Below are positions 10,150 to 21,359 of a DNA stretch of 64,000 nucleotides, one piece after another; within the stretch, counting starts at the first letter, position 1; every line of letters starts with the position of its first letter. A model generated the notes under the pieces. The model was not told the DNA's origin, made no database searches, and was given only the letters and a program-made list of their open reading frames with translations. The translations under genes and the position numbers were made by a program. Origin of the DNA: Pelagibacterales bacterium SAG-MED49 (lineage in GTDB: Bacteria; Pseudomonadota; Alphaproteobacteria; Pelagibacterales; Pelagibacteraceae); the NCBI GenBank assembly GCA_014653365.1, contig JACWEQ010000002.1:96542-160541 (forward strand), read 5' to 3'.

Positions 10150-10593
10150 ATGAAAAAAATAAAATTTCTAATCATAATTTTTAGTATAACTTTTTTTGTG
10201 AGTTCTGTTAAAGCTGAGTCTAATTTTTCTTTACAAAATTACTTAGATAAAAATAATATTGAAAATGGAGAAACTCAAATTTATTTACTAAACAGATGTA
10301 GCGCTGTATATGCTTATGCATCAGGTATTATTTTAAAAACAGATGCTGTAAGCTCTAAGAATTTTATTGAAATCTCTAATAACCTCTTATTTAAATCTGT
10401 TGAGCTTACAATAATTGAAGAAGAAAAAAAATTAGAGGAAGTTCAAAAAAAAGCTGAAGAGATTAGAAAAGAACTATTCAATAATTACATAGCTGAGGGT
10501 AAAAAAAACTGGGAAAAAAATAAATCACATTTTAAAGGCTCATATATTGCAAATGATATGACGATCTGCTCTAAACTTACTGAAGAAAAGTAA
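10150..10593 (+). CDS. Hypothetical secreted protein, 147 aa
   Basis: Signal peptide MKKIKFLIIIFSITFFVSSVKAE; two Cys in the mature part; charged central helix (EEEKKLEEVQKKAEEIRKEL); no recognised family. Confidence 0.6.
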   Translation: MKKIKFLIIIFSITFFVSSVKAESNFSLQNYLDKNNIENGETQIYLLNRCSAVYAYASGIILKTDAVSSKNFIEISNNLLFKSVELTIIEEEKKLEEVQKKAEEIRKELFNNYIAEGKKNWEKNKSHFKGSYIANDMTICSKLTEEK

Positions 10594-10650
10594 ATTACTC
10601 TAAATATCAGTTGAATAATTTTTAATTATCAATAAAAGATAGGCTCATTC

Positions 10651-11616
10651 ATGAAAAAAAAAATTTCTTTAATAGGTGCAGGTCAAATAGGTGGCACTCT
10701 TGCTCATTTGATTGGTACAAAAGAAATAGTTGATGAAGTAGTTTTATTTGATGTTGCAAGTGGAATTGCTAAAGGAAAAGCCCTTGATATTGCTCAATCT
10801 TCTTCTGTAGATGGCTTTAATGTTAAATTTTCAGGTACTGACGACTATAAAGATATTAAAGACTCTGATGTAATTATTATTACAGCTGGTGTTCCTAGAA
10901 AACCAGGTATGAGTAGAGATGATTTATTAGGGATAAATTTAAAGATCATCAAACAAGTTGCTGAAGGAATTAAACAAAATGCTCCTAATGCTTTTGTTAT
11001 ATGTATTACTAATCCATTGGATGTAATGGTTATGGCTTTTCAAAAATTTTCAGGTTTACCAGCCAACAAAGTTGTTGGAATGGCTGGAATTTTAGACAGT
11101 TCAAGATTTAAATTATTTTTATCATTAGAACTAAATGTTCCAGTAAAAGAAATAGATGCAATGGTTATGGGAGGCCATGGAGATACAATGGTGCCAATGC
11201 CAAGATTTACAAAAGTTTCAGGAAAACCATTATTAGATTTAGTTAAAGAAGGAAAAATTTCACAAGAGAGGTTAGAAGAAATAAATCAAAGAACGAGAGA
11301 TGGTGGTGCAGAAATAGTAAAATATCTTGAAAAAGGATCAGCATTTTATGCGCCAGCTGCATCAGGAGTACAAATGGCAGAGGCTTACTTAAATGATGAA
11401 AAAAAATTATTACCTTGTGCTATTCAATTAAACGGAGAATACGGTGTAAGCAATGTCTATGCAGGTGTTCCTGTAATTATTGGAAAAGATGGAGTGGAAA
11501 AAATAGAACAAATTGATTTGGATGATAAAGAGAAGAAAGAATTTATGCATTCTATCGATGCAGTCAAAGCACTTTGGGAAGCAGCATCTAAAATTGATCC
11601 TGATCTTTCTAAATAA
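10651..11616 (+). CDS. mdh: Malate dehydrogenase
   Basis: [52 protein letters not shown]. Confidence 0.97.
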   Translation: MKKKISLIGAGQIGGTLAHLIGTKEIVDEVVLFDVASGIAKGKALDIAQSSSVDGFNVKFSGTDDYKDIKDSDVIIITAGVPRKPGMSRDDLLGINLKIIKQVAEGIKQNAPNAFVICITNPLDVMVMAFQKFSGLPANKVVGMAGILDSSRFKLFLSLELNVPVKEIDAMVMGGHGDTMVPMPRFTKVSGKPLLDLVKEGKISQERLEEINQRTRDGGAEIVKYLEKGSAFYAPAASGVQMAEAYLNDEKKLLPCAIQLNGEYGVSNVYAGVPVIIGKDGVEKIEQIDLDDKEKKEFMHSIDAVKALWEAASKIDPDLSK

Positions 11617-11618
11617 TA

Positions 11619-12779
11619 ATGAACATTCACGAGCATCAAGCTAAACAAATTTTGAAAAAATATGGTGCAGTTGTGCCAGAGGGTGTGTTTGCACTTACTG
11701 TTGAAGATTTAGTTGAAAAAGCAAAATCATTAAATACAAAAAAATATGTTTTAAAAGCCCAAATCCATGCTGGTGGAAGAGGTAAAGCAGGAGGTGTAAA
11801 AATTTTAGAAACTATTGAAGAATTAAGTGAGGCAGCAAAAGAGTTAATGGGAAAAACTTTAGTAACTCATCAAACAGGTCCTGAGGGAAGAGAAGTTAAA
11901 AGACTATATGTAGAAGAGTCATCAAATATAGACAAAGAGTTTTATTTATCTTGTTTAGTTGATAGAGGAAGTTCAAAAATAGCCTTTATATCTAGTGATC
12001 AAGGTGGAATAGATATTGAGGAAGTAGCAAGTAGTACGCCTGAGAAAATTATAACAACTAAAGTTGATATCAATAATGAAATTTCAGATAAAGATTGTGA
12101 GGAGATAGTTAAGATTTTCAGCTTAAGTGATAGTGCAAAAACACAAGCAATTTCACTAATAAAATCAATTTATGAAATGTTTATAAGCACTGATGCAAAT
12201 ATGGTTGAAGTTAATCCATTAATTTTAACTAAAGAAGAAAAGATAATTTGTTTAGATGCAAAAGTAAATTTTGACTCTAATGCTTTATTTAGGCACCCTG
12301 AAATTATTGAGTTAAGAGATTTAAATGAAGAAGATGCAACAGAAATAGAAGCAAGCAAACATGATCTAGCTTATATTAAATTAGATGGAAGTATTGGTTG
12401 TATGGTTAATGGAGCAGGATTGGCTATGGCAACTATGGATATAATTAAATTATATGGAAAAGAGCCAGCTAACTTTTTAGATGTTGGTGGTGGAGCTTCA
12501 AAAGAAAAAGTTTCTGCTGCTCTAAAGATAATTCTTTCAGATAAGAACGTTAAAGGAATTTTGGTCAATATTTTTGGTGGAATAATGAGATGTGATGTTC
12601 TTGCTCAAGGAATAGTAGATGCTGCAAAAGAAATTAATATCAGTGTTCCATTAGTTGTTAGACTTGCAGGAACAAATTTTAAAGAAGGAAAAGAGATATT
12701 AGATAATTCAGGACTAAAATTAATATCAGCTGAAAATTTAGATGATGCAGCTAAAAAAATTGTTGAGGCAATAAAATAA
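11619..12779 (+). CDS. sucC: Succinate-CoA ligase (ADP-forming) subunit beta
   Basis: [66 protein letters not shown]. Confidence 0.98.
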   Translation: MNIHEHQAKQILKKYGAVVPEGVFALTVEDLVEKAKSLNTKKYVLKAQIHAGGRGKAGGVKILETIEELSEAAKELMGKTLVTHQTGPEGREVKRLYVEESSNIDKEFYLSCLVDRGSSKIAFISSDQGGIDIEEVASSTPEKIITTKVDINNEISDKDCEEIVKIFSLSDSAKTQAISLIKSIYEMFISTDANMVEVNPLILTKEEKIICLDAKVNFDSNALFRHPEIIELRDLNEEDATEIEASKHDLAYIKLDGSIGCMVNGAGLAMATMDIIKLYGKEPANFLDVGGGASKEKVSAALKIILSDKNVKGILVNIFGGIMRCDVLAQGIVDAAKEINISVPLVVRLAGTNFKEGKEILDNSGLKLISAENLDDAAKKIVEAIK

Positions 12780-12780
12780 A

Positions 12781-13656
12781 ATGTCTGTACTAGTAAATAA
12801 AAATACAAAAGTGATTTGCCAAGGTTTTACAGGTGCACATGGAACTTTTCACTCTGAACAAGCAATAAAATATGGTACCAACTTAGTTGGTGGTGTGACA
12901 CCAAAAAAAGGTGGTCAAAAATATTTAGATAGACCTGTTTATAATAGTGTACTTGAAGCTAAAAATGAAGTTGGTGCAGATGCAACAATGATTTATGTGC
13001 CAGCAAAATTTGCAGCTGCAGCTATTATAGAAGCAATTGATGCACATGTTGAATTAATAGTATGCATCACTGAAGGCATCCCAGTTCAAGACATGCTTAA
13101 AGTAAGACAAAAATTAAATGGATCAAAAAGTAGATTAATAGGACCAAATTGCCCTGGAATAATTACACCAGATGAATGTAAAATTGGAATTATGCCAGGA
13201 AATATTCATAAAAGAGGATCAGTTGGAATTGTATCAAGATCTGGAACACTTACTTACGAGGCGGTCGCTCAAACAACTGAGAATGGTTTAGGCCAATCAA
13301 CTTGTATTGGTATTGGAGGTGATCCAATTAATGGAACAAACTTTATTGATTGTTTAGATTTATTTTTAAATGACGAAGAGACAGAATCTATTTTAATGAT
13401 AGGAGAAATTGGGGGCACAGCAGAAGAAGAAGCTTCAGAATTTGTTAAAAACCATAAAATTAAAAAACCTATTGTCGGATTTATTGCTGGAATTACAGCT
13501 CCCCCTGGAAGAAGAATGGGTCATGCAGGAGCAATTATTTCAGGAGGTAAAGGTGGTGCAGAGGATAAAATTAAGAAAATGGAAGAATCTGGTATTACAG
13601 TCGCAAAATCGCCTTCAATAATTGGAAAAACTTTATTTAATAAATTGTCAAATTGA
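12781..13656 (+). CDS. sucD: Succinate-CoA ligase subunit alpha
   Basis: [65 protein letters not shown]. Confidence 0.98.
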   Translation: MSVLVNKNTKVICQGFTGAHGTFHSEQAIKYGTNLVGGVTPKKGGQKYLDRPVYNSVLEAKNEVGADATMIYVPAKFAAAAIIEAIDAHVELIVCITEGIPVQDMLKVRQKLNGSKSRLIGPNCPGIITPDECKIGIMPGNIHKRGSVGIVSRSGTLTYEAVAQTTENGLGQSTCIGIGGDPINGTNFIDCLDLFLNDEETESILMIGEIGGTAEEEASEFVKNHKIKKPIVGFIAGITAPPGRRMGHAGAIISGGKGGAEDKIKKMEESGITVAKSPSIIGKTLFNKLSN

Positions 13657-13690
13657 AAAATAATATTAGAGGATTATATTAAATAAATAG

Positions 13691-16600
13691 ATGTCATCAT
13701 CAAAAAATCTTGAATACGAAAAAACTTCATTTTTGAACAAATCTAATAGTGCATTTATTGAGCAAATGTATCTTAAGTTTATTAATAAGGATGTAGATTT
13801 ACCAGATAGCTGGAAAGATTATTTTGAGGGAATTGGAGATGAATTAAATACTATTGCAAATGAAATTAATGGACCTTCATGGGGACCCAAAAAAAATAAA
13901 GTAAATATAGATGAGCTTCAAAAAAAAATTGATCAAGAAGATGTAGATTCTATTAGTAATAATTTAAGCATCAAAACAATTCATGTAAATTCATCTAGAT
14001 CAAATGAAGACTCAATAAAAGCTGTCTCGATGATTAGATCTTACAGACAAAGAGGACATCTTATTGCTAAACTTGATCCATTAGAATTAATTAAATCAGA
14101 CTATTTAGACGAACTTCATCCTGAGTCTTTTGGATTTAAAAAACAAGACTATGACAAAAATATCTATTTAGGTGGAGTTATAAATAGAGAAAATTCAAAT
14201 ATTAGAGAAATATTAGGATTTTTAAAAAAAACTTATTGTGGACCAGTTGGATATGAATACATGCATATTTCAAACCCAACAGAAAGAAAATGGTTTAGAG
14301 ATAGAATAGAAAAATCAAAAGATAATATGAATTTTACCAAAAATGGTAAGGAAGCAATTTTAAATAAATTAATTCAAGCAGAGGGTTTTGAAAAGTTTCT
14401 TCACACAAAATATGTTGGAACTAAAAGATTTGGATTAGATGGAGGTGAAAGCTTAATACCTGCGCTAGAACAAATAATTAAGATTAGTGGTCAAGCTCAA
14501 GTTAAAGAAGTTAAGATTGGTATGTCTCATAGAGGAAGGTTAAATGTTTTAGCTAATGTTTTACAAAAGTCTTACAAAAGAATATTTAATGAATTTGCTG
14601 GAGAATTTGGAACTTCATCTGACGAAGGTGCGGGAGATGTTAAATATCATTTAGGAGCCTCTTCTAATAGAGAATTTGATGGAAATTCAGTACATGTCAG
14701 TTTGACAGATAACCCTTCTCATTTAGAAGCAGTTAATCCAGTTGTTCTTGGTCAAACTAGGGCAAAACAATTTTTTCATAAAGATAAAGAAAGAAATAAA
14801 GTGATACCAATTTTGATTCATGGTGATGCTGCATTTGCAGGTCAAGGTGTAGTTGCTGAGTGTTTTGCAATGTCTGGATTACCAGGTCATAATACTGGAG
14901 GCACAATCCACATAATAGTTAACAACCAGATAGGATTTACTACCAGCCCAAGATTTGCTAGATCCTCTCCCTATCCTTCTGATGTTGCAAAAATGGTTGA
15001 TGCTCCAATTATTCACGCAAATGGAGATGATCCAGAAGCAGTTGTTTATGCGGCTAGAATAGCAACCGAATTTAGGTTGAAGTTTAATAGAGATGTGGTC
15101 GTGGATTTAATTTGCTATAGACGGTTTGGTCATAATGAAGGAGATGAGCCATCATTTACTCAACCTTTGATGTATGAAAAGATTAGATCACATCCTTCAA
15201 CTATAAAAGTTTATGGAAAGAAACTTGTAGATGAAAATATTATTTCTAATGAAAGTTTAGATAGTTTGATTAAGATATTTAAAAATTTACTTGATGAACA
15301 ATTCAAAAGTGCAAAAGATTATAAACCTAAAATTGCATGGTTTGAAGGCACATGGTCTGCATATAAACCTGAAAAAGGAAAAGATAAAAGAGGAGTAACT
15401 GGAGCAGATACCAATAAACTTTTAAAAATTTCTGAAAAAATAAATTCTTTATCTGATGAATTAAACTTACATAAAACAATAGTTAAAATATTAAATAACA
15501 GGAAAGAGGCTGTTAAAAATGGAAAAAATATAGATTGGTCGACAGCAGAATCGTTAGCATTTGGTTCTTTATTGGAAGAAGGTTATCCAGTAAGGTTAGT
15601 TGGACAGGACTCTGGAAGAGGAACATTTAGTCAAAGACACTCTGTATTAAGAAATCAAAAAGATAATAGTCGATATGTTCCATTAAATAATATTTCAAGT
15701 AACCAAAAACAATTTGAGGTGGTTGATAGTTTCTTATCTGAGCTTGCTGTTTTAGGATTTGAGTATGGTTATAGTTTAGTTGAACCTAACACGCTTACAC
15801 TTTGGGAGGCGCAGTTTGGTGATTTTGCAAACGGCGCACAAGTTGTCATTGATCAATTTATTGCATCAGGAGAAAGAAAATGGAGAAGGGCCTCTGGATT
15901 AGTAATGTTATTACCCCATGGCTATGAAGGTCAAGGACCAGAACATTCATCAGCTAGATTAGAAAGATTTTTGCAAATGTGTTCAAACGATAACATGCAA
16001 GTAATGAATTGCACAACACCTGCAAACTATTTTCATGCTCTTAGAAGACAAATGCTTAGGGATTTTAGGAAGCCACTAATTATGATGACACCAAAATCTT
16101 TGTTAAGAAACAAGTATTGTGTTTCTAATATAGAGGACTTTAATAAAAAGAATTCGTTTCATAGAATTTTATGGGATCATGCTATAGATCCAAAATCAAA
16201 AGGTTTTATTGAGTTAAAAGAGAGCTCTAATATTAAAAAAGTTATATTATGCTCTGGTAAAGTTTATTTTGATTTATTGGAGGCTAGAGAAAAATTAAAA
16301 AAAGATGATGTAATATTATTTAGAATAGAACAGCTTTATCCTTTTCCAGTAAAAACTCTTGTTAAAGAGCTTAAACCATATGCAAAAAATTCTAAATTTT
16401 TTTGGTGTCAGGAAGAACCAAAAAATATGGGTGCATGGTTTTCTGTAAGAGATTATATCCAATGGACATTGGATACTATTAAGGCTAATAATAAAGAAAT
16501 TTCTTATATAGGAAGAAGCCCAGATGCATCTCCTGCTACTGGATATGCAAAAAGGCATATTTCTCAACAACAAGAAATAATTAATAAGGTATTTGAATAA
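13691..16600 (+). CDS. sucA: 2-oxoglutarate dehydrogenase E1 component
   Basis: 969 aa; GMSHRGRLNVLANVLQK, HGDAAFAGQGVVAE, RRFGHNEGDEPSFTQP, LPHGYEGQGPEHSSARLERFLQ. Confidence 0.98.
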   Translation: MSSSKNLEYEKTSFLNKSNSAFIEQMYLKFINKDVDLPDSWKDYFEGIGDELNTIANEINGPSWGPKKNKVNIDELQKKIDQEDVDSISNNLSIKTIHVNSSRSNEDSIKAVSMIRSYRQRGHLIAKLDPLELIKSDYLDELHPESFGFKKQDYDKNIYLGGVINRENSNIREILGFLKKTYCGPVGYEYMHISNPTERKWFRDRIEKSKDNMNFTKNGKEAILNKLIQAEGFEKFLHTKYVGTKRFGLDGGESLIPALEQIIKISGQAQVKEVKIGMSHRGRLNVLANVLQKSYKRIFNEFAGEFGTSSDEGAGDVKYHLGASSNREFDGNSVHVSLTDNPSHLEAVNPVVLGQTRAKQFFHKDKERNKVIPILIHGDAAFAGQGVVAECFAMSGLPGHNTGGTIHIIVNNQIGFTTSPRFARSSPYPSDVAKMVDAPIIHANGDDPEAVVYAARIATEFRLKFNRDVVVDLICYRRFGHNEGDEPSFTQPLMYEKIRSHPSTIKVYGKKLVDENIISNESLDSLIKIFKNLLDEQFKSAKDYKPKIAWFEGTWSAYKPEKGKDKRGVTGADTNKLLKISEKINSLSDELNLHKTIVKILNNRKEAVKNGKNIDWSTAESLAFGSLLEEGYPVRLVGQDSGRGTFSQRHSVLRNQKDNSRYVPLNNISSNQKQFEVVDSFLSELAVLGFEYGYSLVEPNTLTLWEAQFGDFANGAQVVIDQFIASGERKWRRASGLVMLLPHGYEGQGPEHSSARLERFLQMCSNDNMQVMNCTTPANYFHALRRQMLRDFRKPLIMMTPKSLLRNKYCVSNIEDFNKKNSFHRILWDHAIDPKSKGFIELKESSNIKKVILCSGKVYFDLLEAREKLKKDDVILFRIEQLYPFPVKTLVKELKPYAKNSKFFWCQEEPKNMGAWFSVRDYIQWTLDTIKANNKEISYIGRSPDASPATGYAKRHISQQQEIINKVFE

Positions 16601-16606
16601 TTTGAA

Positions 16607-17945
16607 ATGAGTGAAAAAATTTTAGTCCCAGTTCTTGGAGAAAGTATTGCTGAAGCAACAGTTGCAAAATGGTTAAAAAATACTGGTGATACAGTTGAAG
16701 CAGATGAGCCAATTGTAGAGCTTGAAACAGATAAAGTTAATCTAGAAGTGCCATCTCCAGTAAAAGGTGTTCTAACAGAAATTAATTCAAAAGATGGCTC
16801 TACAGTGGAAGTAGGGGCTCTCTTAGGTTTAGTTTCAGAAAATGGAGCTGCAACATCTTCTGTAAAAGAAAAAGAAGAAGAGATAAAAAAAATAGAAACT
16901 ACTTCTGAAGAAAGTAACGTAATTAAATTAGATGCATCAAAAAAAGAACCAAAAATTTTTGAGGAAAAAAATGAAGTTAAAAAAGAAACATTGGAAGAAA
17001 AACCATTAATTTTAACAGATGAAGTTGTAGAAAAAAAAATATCAAATGAAAAATTAGAAAATACAACCCCCAAACCTAATTTAGAAAATCAAATACTCTC
17101 ACCAGCTGTAAGGAAAATAGTAGCTGAGAAAAAAATAGATATTAATTCTGTAAAAGGATCTGGAAAAGACGGAAGAGTTTTAAAAGGGGATCTTATTAGT
17201 TTGATGGGGGTTAACCCGCAGCCATCGGATAGAAAAGTCCAATATGGTCAAGAGGAAAGAATCAAAATGACCAGACTAAGACAGACTATTGCTAAAAGAT
17301 TAAAACAGGCACAAGAAAATGCAGCGCTATTAACTACTTTTAATGAAGTTGATATGTCAAGTATCATGAAAATGAGGAAAGAGAATCAACAGGATTTTCA
17401 AAGTCGATATGGAATAAAATTAGGCTTCATGTCCTTTTTTTGTAAAAGCATGTGTGGTTGCATTAAAAAATTTCCCTACAGTAAATGCTGAAATAGATGG
17501 AGATGAAATAGTTTATAAAAATTATTATAATTTAAGTTTTGCAGTGGGAACAGAAAAAGGTTTAGTGGTACCTGTATTAAGAAATGCTGATGAATTATCG
17601 TTTGCTGATATAGAAAAAAATATTAAAAATATTTCAGAAAAAGCAAGAGATGGCAAATTAACAATCGAAGATCTTCAAGGAGGAACGTTTACTATTAGTA
17701 ATGGTGGAGTTTATGGATCGATGTTATCAACTCCAATATTAAATCTTCCTCAATCAGGAGTTCTTGGAATGCACAATATTGTTGAAAGACCTGTAGTTGT
17801 TGATGGTGAAATTAAAATTAGACCAATAATGTATTTAGCATTGTCATATGACCATAGAATAATTGATGGCAAAGAGTCTGTTTCGTTTTTAAAAATGGTT
17901 AAAGAAAACTTAGAGGACCCTAGAAGGTTGTTTTTGGATATTTAA
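16607..17945 (+). pseudogene. sucB: 2-oxoglutarate dehydrogenase E2 (dihydrolipoyl succinyltransferase), interrupted by an apparent +1 frameshift at T7 (17435-17441)
   Basis: ORF 16607..17491 carries lipoyl (ELETDKVNLEVPSP), E3-binding and N-terminal catalytic parts; ORF 17454..17945 in another frame continues [40 protein letters not shown]...[14 protein letters not shown]. Deleting one T in TCCTTTTTTTGTAAAAGC restores [27 protein letters not shown]. Marked pseudogene only because of the broken frame; likely functional or a sequencing error. Confidence 0.9.
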
Positions 17946-19346
17946 ATGTCAGAAAAATTTCAAGCTGTTGTAATTGGTGGTGGTCCAGGTGGTTATGTTT
18001 GTGCAATCAGACTTGCTCAGCTTGGATTAAAAACAGCTTGCATTGAATCTAGAGGTTCTCTTGGAGGAACATGTTTAAATGTTGGATGTATACCCTCAAA
18101 AAGCTTATTAAATTTATCTGAAGAATTTCATAAAGTTCAAAACTTATCCAGTAAAGGAATTGAAGTCGGTGAAGTTAAGCTAAATCTTGAAAAAATGATG
18201 AAAAGTAAGGATAAAGCAGTGACTATACTTACTAAAGGTGTCGAGTTTTTACTAAAAAAAAATAAAGTAACTTATTATAAAGGAATCGGAAGCTTCAAGT
18301 CTCAAAATGAAATTATAATTAAAGATGATCAAAATAAAGAGACTATTATTGAAGCTGAAAAAATTGTGATAGCAACAGGTTCTGTGCCAGTATCTTTGCC
18401 TGGAATAGAAATTGATGAGAAAGTCATTGTATCTTCAACAGGTGCATTAAAATTAGATAAAGTTCCAAAAAAAATGGTTGTAGTAGGGGGTGGTTATATT
18501 GGATTGGAGATGGGATCAGTATGGTCAAGATTGGGAGCTGAAGTTCAAGTAGTAGAATTTTTAGATCATATTACTCCTGGCATGGATAAAGAAATTTCAT
18601 CAGAATTTATGAAGATTTTAAAAAAACAAGGCATCAAATTTAATATGCAAAATAAAGTTGAAGCTATTCAAAATAATAAATCAGGGGCAGTTGTTTCAAC
18701 AGTTGATAAAGATGGAAATAAAAATAACTTTGATTGTGATGTCGTTCTTATTTCAGTTGGTCGAAAAGCAAATACAAATGGTTTAAACTTAGAAACTGTT
18801 GGGGTTGAATTAGACGAAAGAAAAAGAGTTAAAACAAACAATTTATTTAAAACTAATATAGATAACATTTATGCAATAGGTGATGTTATAAGTGGACCTA
18901 TGCTTGCCCACAAAGCAGAGGATGAAGGAATTGCAGTTGCGGAAAATATTGTAGGTCAATCAGGTCACGTAAATTATGATACAATTCCTGGAGTTGTGTA
19001 TACAGCACCTGAAGTTGCATCAATTGGCAAGACTGAAGAACAATTAAAAGAATCAAATACAAAATATAAAATTGGTAAGTTTTCATTCATGGCAAACTCT
19101 AGAGCAAAAGCAATAGATGATGCAGAAGGGTTTGTTAAAATTTTAGCAGACGACACTACAGATAAAGTTTTGGGTGCGCATATTATTGGACCTCATGCAG
19201 GAGAGCTAATTGCAGAAATTGGCGTTGCAATGGAATTTGGTGCTAGTTCTGAAGATATTGCAAGAACTTGTCATGCCCACCCAACTTTTTCAGAAGCTGT
19301 TAAAGAAGCAGCATTATCAGTAGATAAAAGAGCAATACACTCTTAG
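17946..19346 (+). CDS. lpd: Dihydrolipoyl dehydrogenase (E3)
   Basis: VVIGGGPGGYVCAIRLAQLG, GGTCLNVGCIPSKSLL, AHKAEDEGIAVAE, CHAHPTFSEAVKEAAL. Confidence 0.98.
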   Translation: MSEKFQAVVIGGGPGGYVCAIRLAQLGLKTACIESRGSLGGTCLNVGCIPSKSLLNLSEEFHKVQNLSSKGIEVGEVKLNLEKMMKSKDKAVTILTKGVEFLLKKNKVTYYKGIGSFKSQNEIIIKDDQNKETIIEAEKIVIATGSVPVSLPGIEIDEKVIVSSTGALKLDKVPKKMVVVGGGYIGLEMGSVWSRLGAEVQVVEFLDHITPGMDKEISSEFMKILKKQGIKFNMQNKVEAIQNNKSGAVVSTVDKDGNKNNFDCDVVLISVGRKANTNGLNLETVGVELDERKRVKTNNLFKTNIDNIYAIGDVISGPMLAHKAEDEGIAVAENIVGQSGHVNYDTIPGVVYTAPEVASIGKTEEQLKESNTKYKIGKFSFMANSRAKAIDDAEGFVKILADDTTDKVLGAHIIGPHAGELIAEIGVAMEFGASSEDIARTCHAHPTFSEAVKEAALSVDKRAIHS

Positions 19347-19368
19347 TAAATTTTCATATTATTGAGAT

Positions 19369-21324
19369 ATGAAAGTACCGATTCTTTTACCGAACATATT
19401 CAATCATCCTTTTACATATGAGAGTGATATTAATTTAAAAGTAGGTGATTATGTAGTTGTACCTTTTGGTAAATCTAAAATCACAGGAGTAGTTTGGGAT
19501 GAATTTGAAAAAAAAAAAAATAGAAATTTTAAGATTAAAAGTGTTTTAAAAAAATTAGATGTAACACCATTAAAAAAAACGACTATTAAATTTCTGAATT
19601 GGTTTTCTGAATACAATATAATTCCAAAAGGAATGGCTTTAAAACTGGTATTATTAAGTAGCAATGCCGTAGAAAAGTTTCAAAAAGATGCTTACAAAAT
19701 TTTTGCAACAGGTATTAAAAAAAATTCAATAAAACTTTCTGAAGAACAAAAAAAATCTCTTAAAAAAATGAATGTTTCTAATCAAAAATTCAGAGCTCAT
19801 GTTCTACAAGGAACAACGGGTTCAGGAAAAACCATGGTGTATTTTGAAGCCCTTAAAGACATTATAAATAAGGGTTTTCAGGGCTTAATTTTATTACCAG
19901 AGATTGGTTTAACAGGCCAATTTGAAAAAAAATTTATAGAATTTTTTGGCTTTACCCCTGCAGTTTGGCACTCAGGTATTACAAAAAAAAAGAAAGAAAT
20001 AATTTGGAGTGGAATTGCAAATGGAGAAATTAAAGTTGTCATAGGTGCTAGATCATCATTATTTTTACCATTTAAAAAATTAGGATTAATCATTGTTGAT
20101 GAGGAACATGATCAGTCTTACAAGCAAGATGAGGGTGTCACCTATAATGCAAGAGACATGGCAATTGCAAGAGCATCATTTGAAAATATCCCTATTAATT
20201 TAATTACAGCTGTTCCTTCAATTGAAACTTATGAAAATATTAAAAAAGGTAAGTATACTATCTCAAAACTAGAAAAGCGTTATAAAAATGCTTCATTGCC
20301 TAATTATGAAATAATAAATCTCAATGAAACAAAATTGGAAAAACAATCATGGCTATCAAAAAAAATAATTGAAAAAGTAAATTTTCATCTTGATAAAAAT
20401 GATCAGGTATTATTTTTTTTAAATAGAAGAGGATTTTCTCCACACGTACTTTGTAACAAATGCTTTAATAGTTACTCATGTCCTAATTGTTCAATTAATC
20501 TGGTTTATCATAAAAATAAAAACAATTTATTATGTCATTATTGTGGATTTAAATCTTCTTTAAAAAGAACTTGTGTCAAAGATGGTTACTGTGAGTTTAT
20601 TTTTAGTGGCCCTGGCGTTGAAAGAATATCTGAAGAGGTTAAAAAAAATTTTCCATCAAAAAAAATTGAAATTTTTTCAAGTGATACTATGAGTAAAAAA
20701 GACTCTAGTGAAAAATTAGAAAAAATAATTAATAATGAAGTTCAAATTTTAGTTGGAACCCAGCTAATTTCAAAAGGTTTTCATTTTCCAAGCCTTAATT
20801 GTATTGTGGTAGTTGATATTGATCTTTCCTTACAGGGACATGATTTAAGAGGAGCTGAAAAAAATTTACAGTTATATCATCAACTTTCTGGTCGAGCTGG
20901 AAGAACAGGTAAACCTGCAACTGTGTACTTTCAAACTTATAATACTAATACTAAAATGATTTCAGATTTAACCAATAGTAATCCTGATATTTTTCTTGAT
21001 AGAGAATTAGATATTAGAAGACAAAACAAACTTCCACCATTTCAAAGATTTATTTCTTTAATCTTAACAGGTGACAATGAAGCTAAATTAGAAAAAGAAG
21101 CTTTTTATTTTAAAAATTTTATTGAAAAAAAAATTGAGGCAAGAGTGCTGGGACCGGTAAGTGCACCAATTTTTAGATTAAAAAGAAAATTTAGGATAAG
21201 AATGTTAATCAGGGGTTCAAAATCCCTCAAATTACAGAACTCAATCGCAGAAATTATCCCAAATTACAAATTTTCGTCAGGAATAAAACTTTCAGTTGAT
21301 GTTGATCCAATAAACTTCAATTAA
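19369..21324 (+). CDS. priA: Primosomal protein N' (replication restart helicase PriA)
   Basis: LQGTTGSGKTMVYFEAL, DEEHDQSYKQDEGVTYNARDMA, zinc-binding CNKCFNSYSCPNCSINL...CHYCG, GRAGRTGKPATVYFQT. Confidence 0.95.
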   Translation: MKVPILLPNIFNHPFTYESDINLKVGDYVVVPFGKSKITGVVWDEFEKKKNRNFKIKSVLKKLDVTPLKKTTIKFLNWFSEYNIIPKGMALKLVLLSSNAVEKFQKDAYKIFATGIKKNSIKLSEEQKKSLKKMNVSNQKFRAHVLQGTTGSGKTMVYFEALKDIINKGFQGLILLPEIGLTGQFEKKFIEFFGFTPAVWHSGITKKKKEIIWSGIANGEIKVVIGARSSLFLPFKKLGLIIVDEEHDQSYKQDEGVTYNARDMAIARASFENIPINLITAVPSIETYENIKKGKYTISKLEKRYKNASLPNYEIINLNETKLEKQSWLSKKIIEKVNFHLDKNDQVLFFLNRRGFSPHVLCNKCFNSYSCPNCSINLVYHKNKNNLLCHYCGFKSSLKRTCVKDGYCEFIFSGPGVERISEEVKKNFPSKKIEIFSSDTMSKKDSSEKLEKIINNEVQILVGTQLISKGFHFPSLNCIVVVDIDLSLQGHDLRGAEKNLQLYHQLSGRAGRTGKPATVYFQTYNTNTKMISDLTNSNPDIFLDRELDIRRQNKLPPFQRFISLILTGDNEAKLEKEAFYFKNFIEKKIEARVLGPVSAPIFRLKRKFRIRMLIRGSKSLKLQNSIAEIIPNYKFSSGIKLSVDVDPINFN

Positions 21325-21359
21325 CCTTTAAAAAAAGGACTTTTAAACGAATGTGCTAC

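Noticed and set aside
16564-17073. Long antisense ORF (169 aa) opposite sucB, and many similar antisense ORFs (e.g. 22132..22431 -, 9670..9954 -, 5357..5617 +, 63642..63890 +)
   Set aside because: Low-complexity Ser/Phe/Ile-rich translations shadowing well-supported genes; no recognisable domains.
21325-21350. CCTTTAAAAAAAGG hairpin after priA as a terminator
   Set aside because: Only a 5-bp AT-rich stem with a short T run; too weak to call in this composition.
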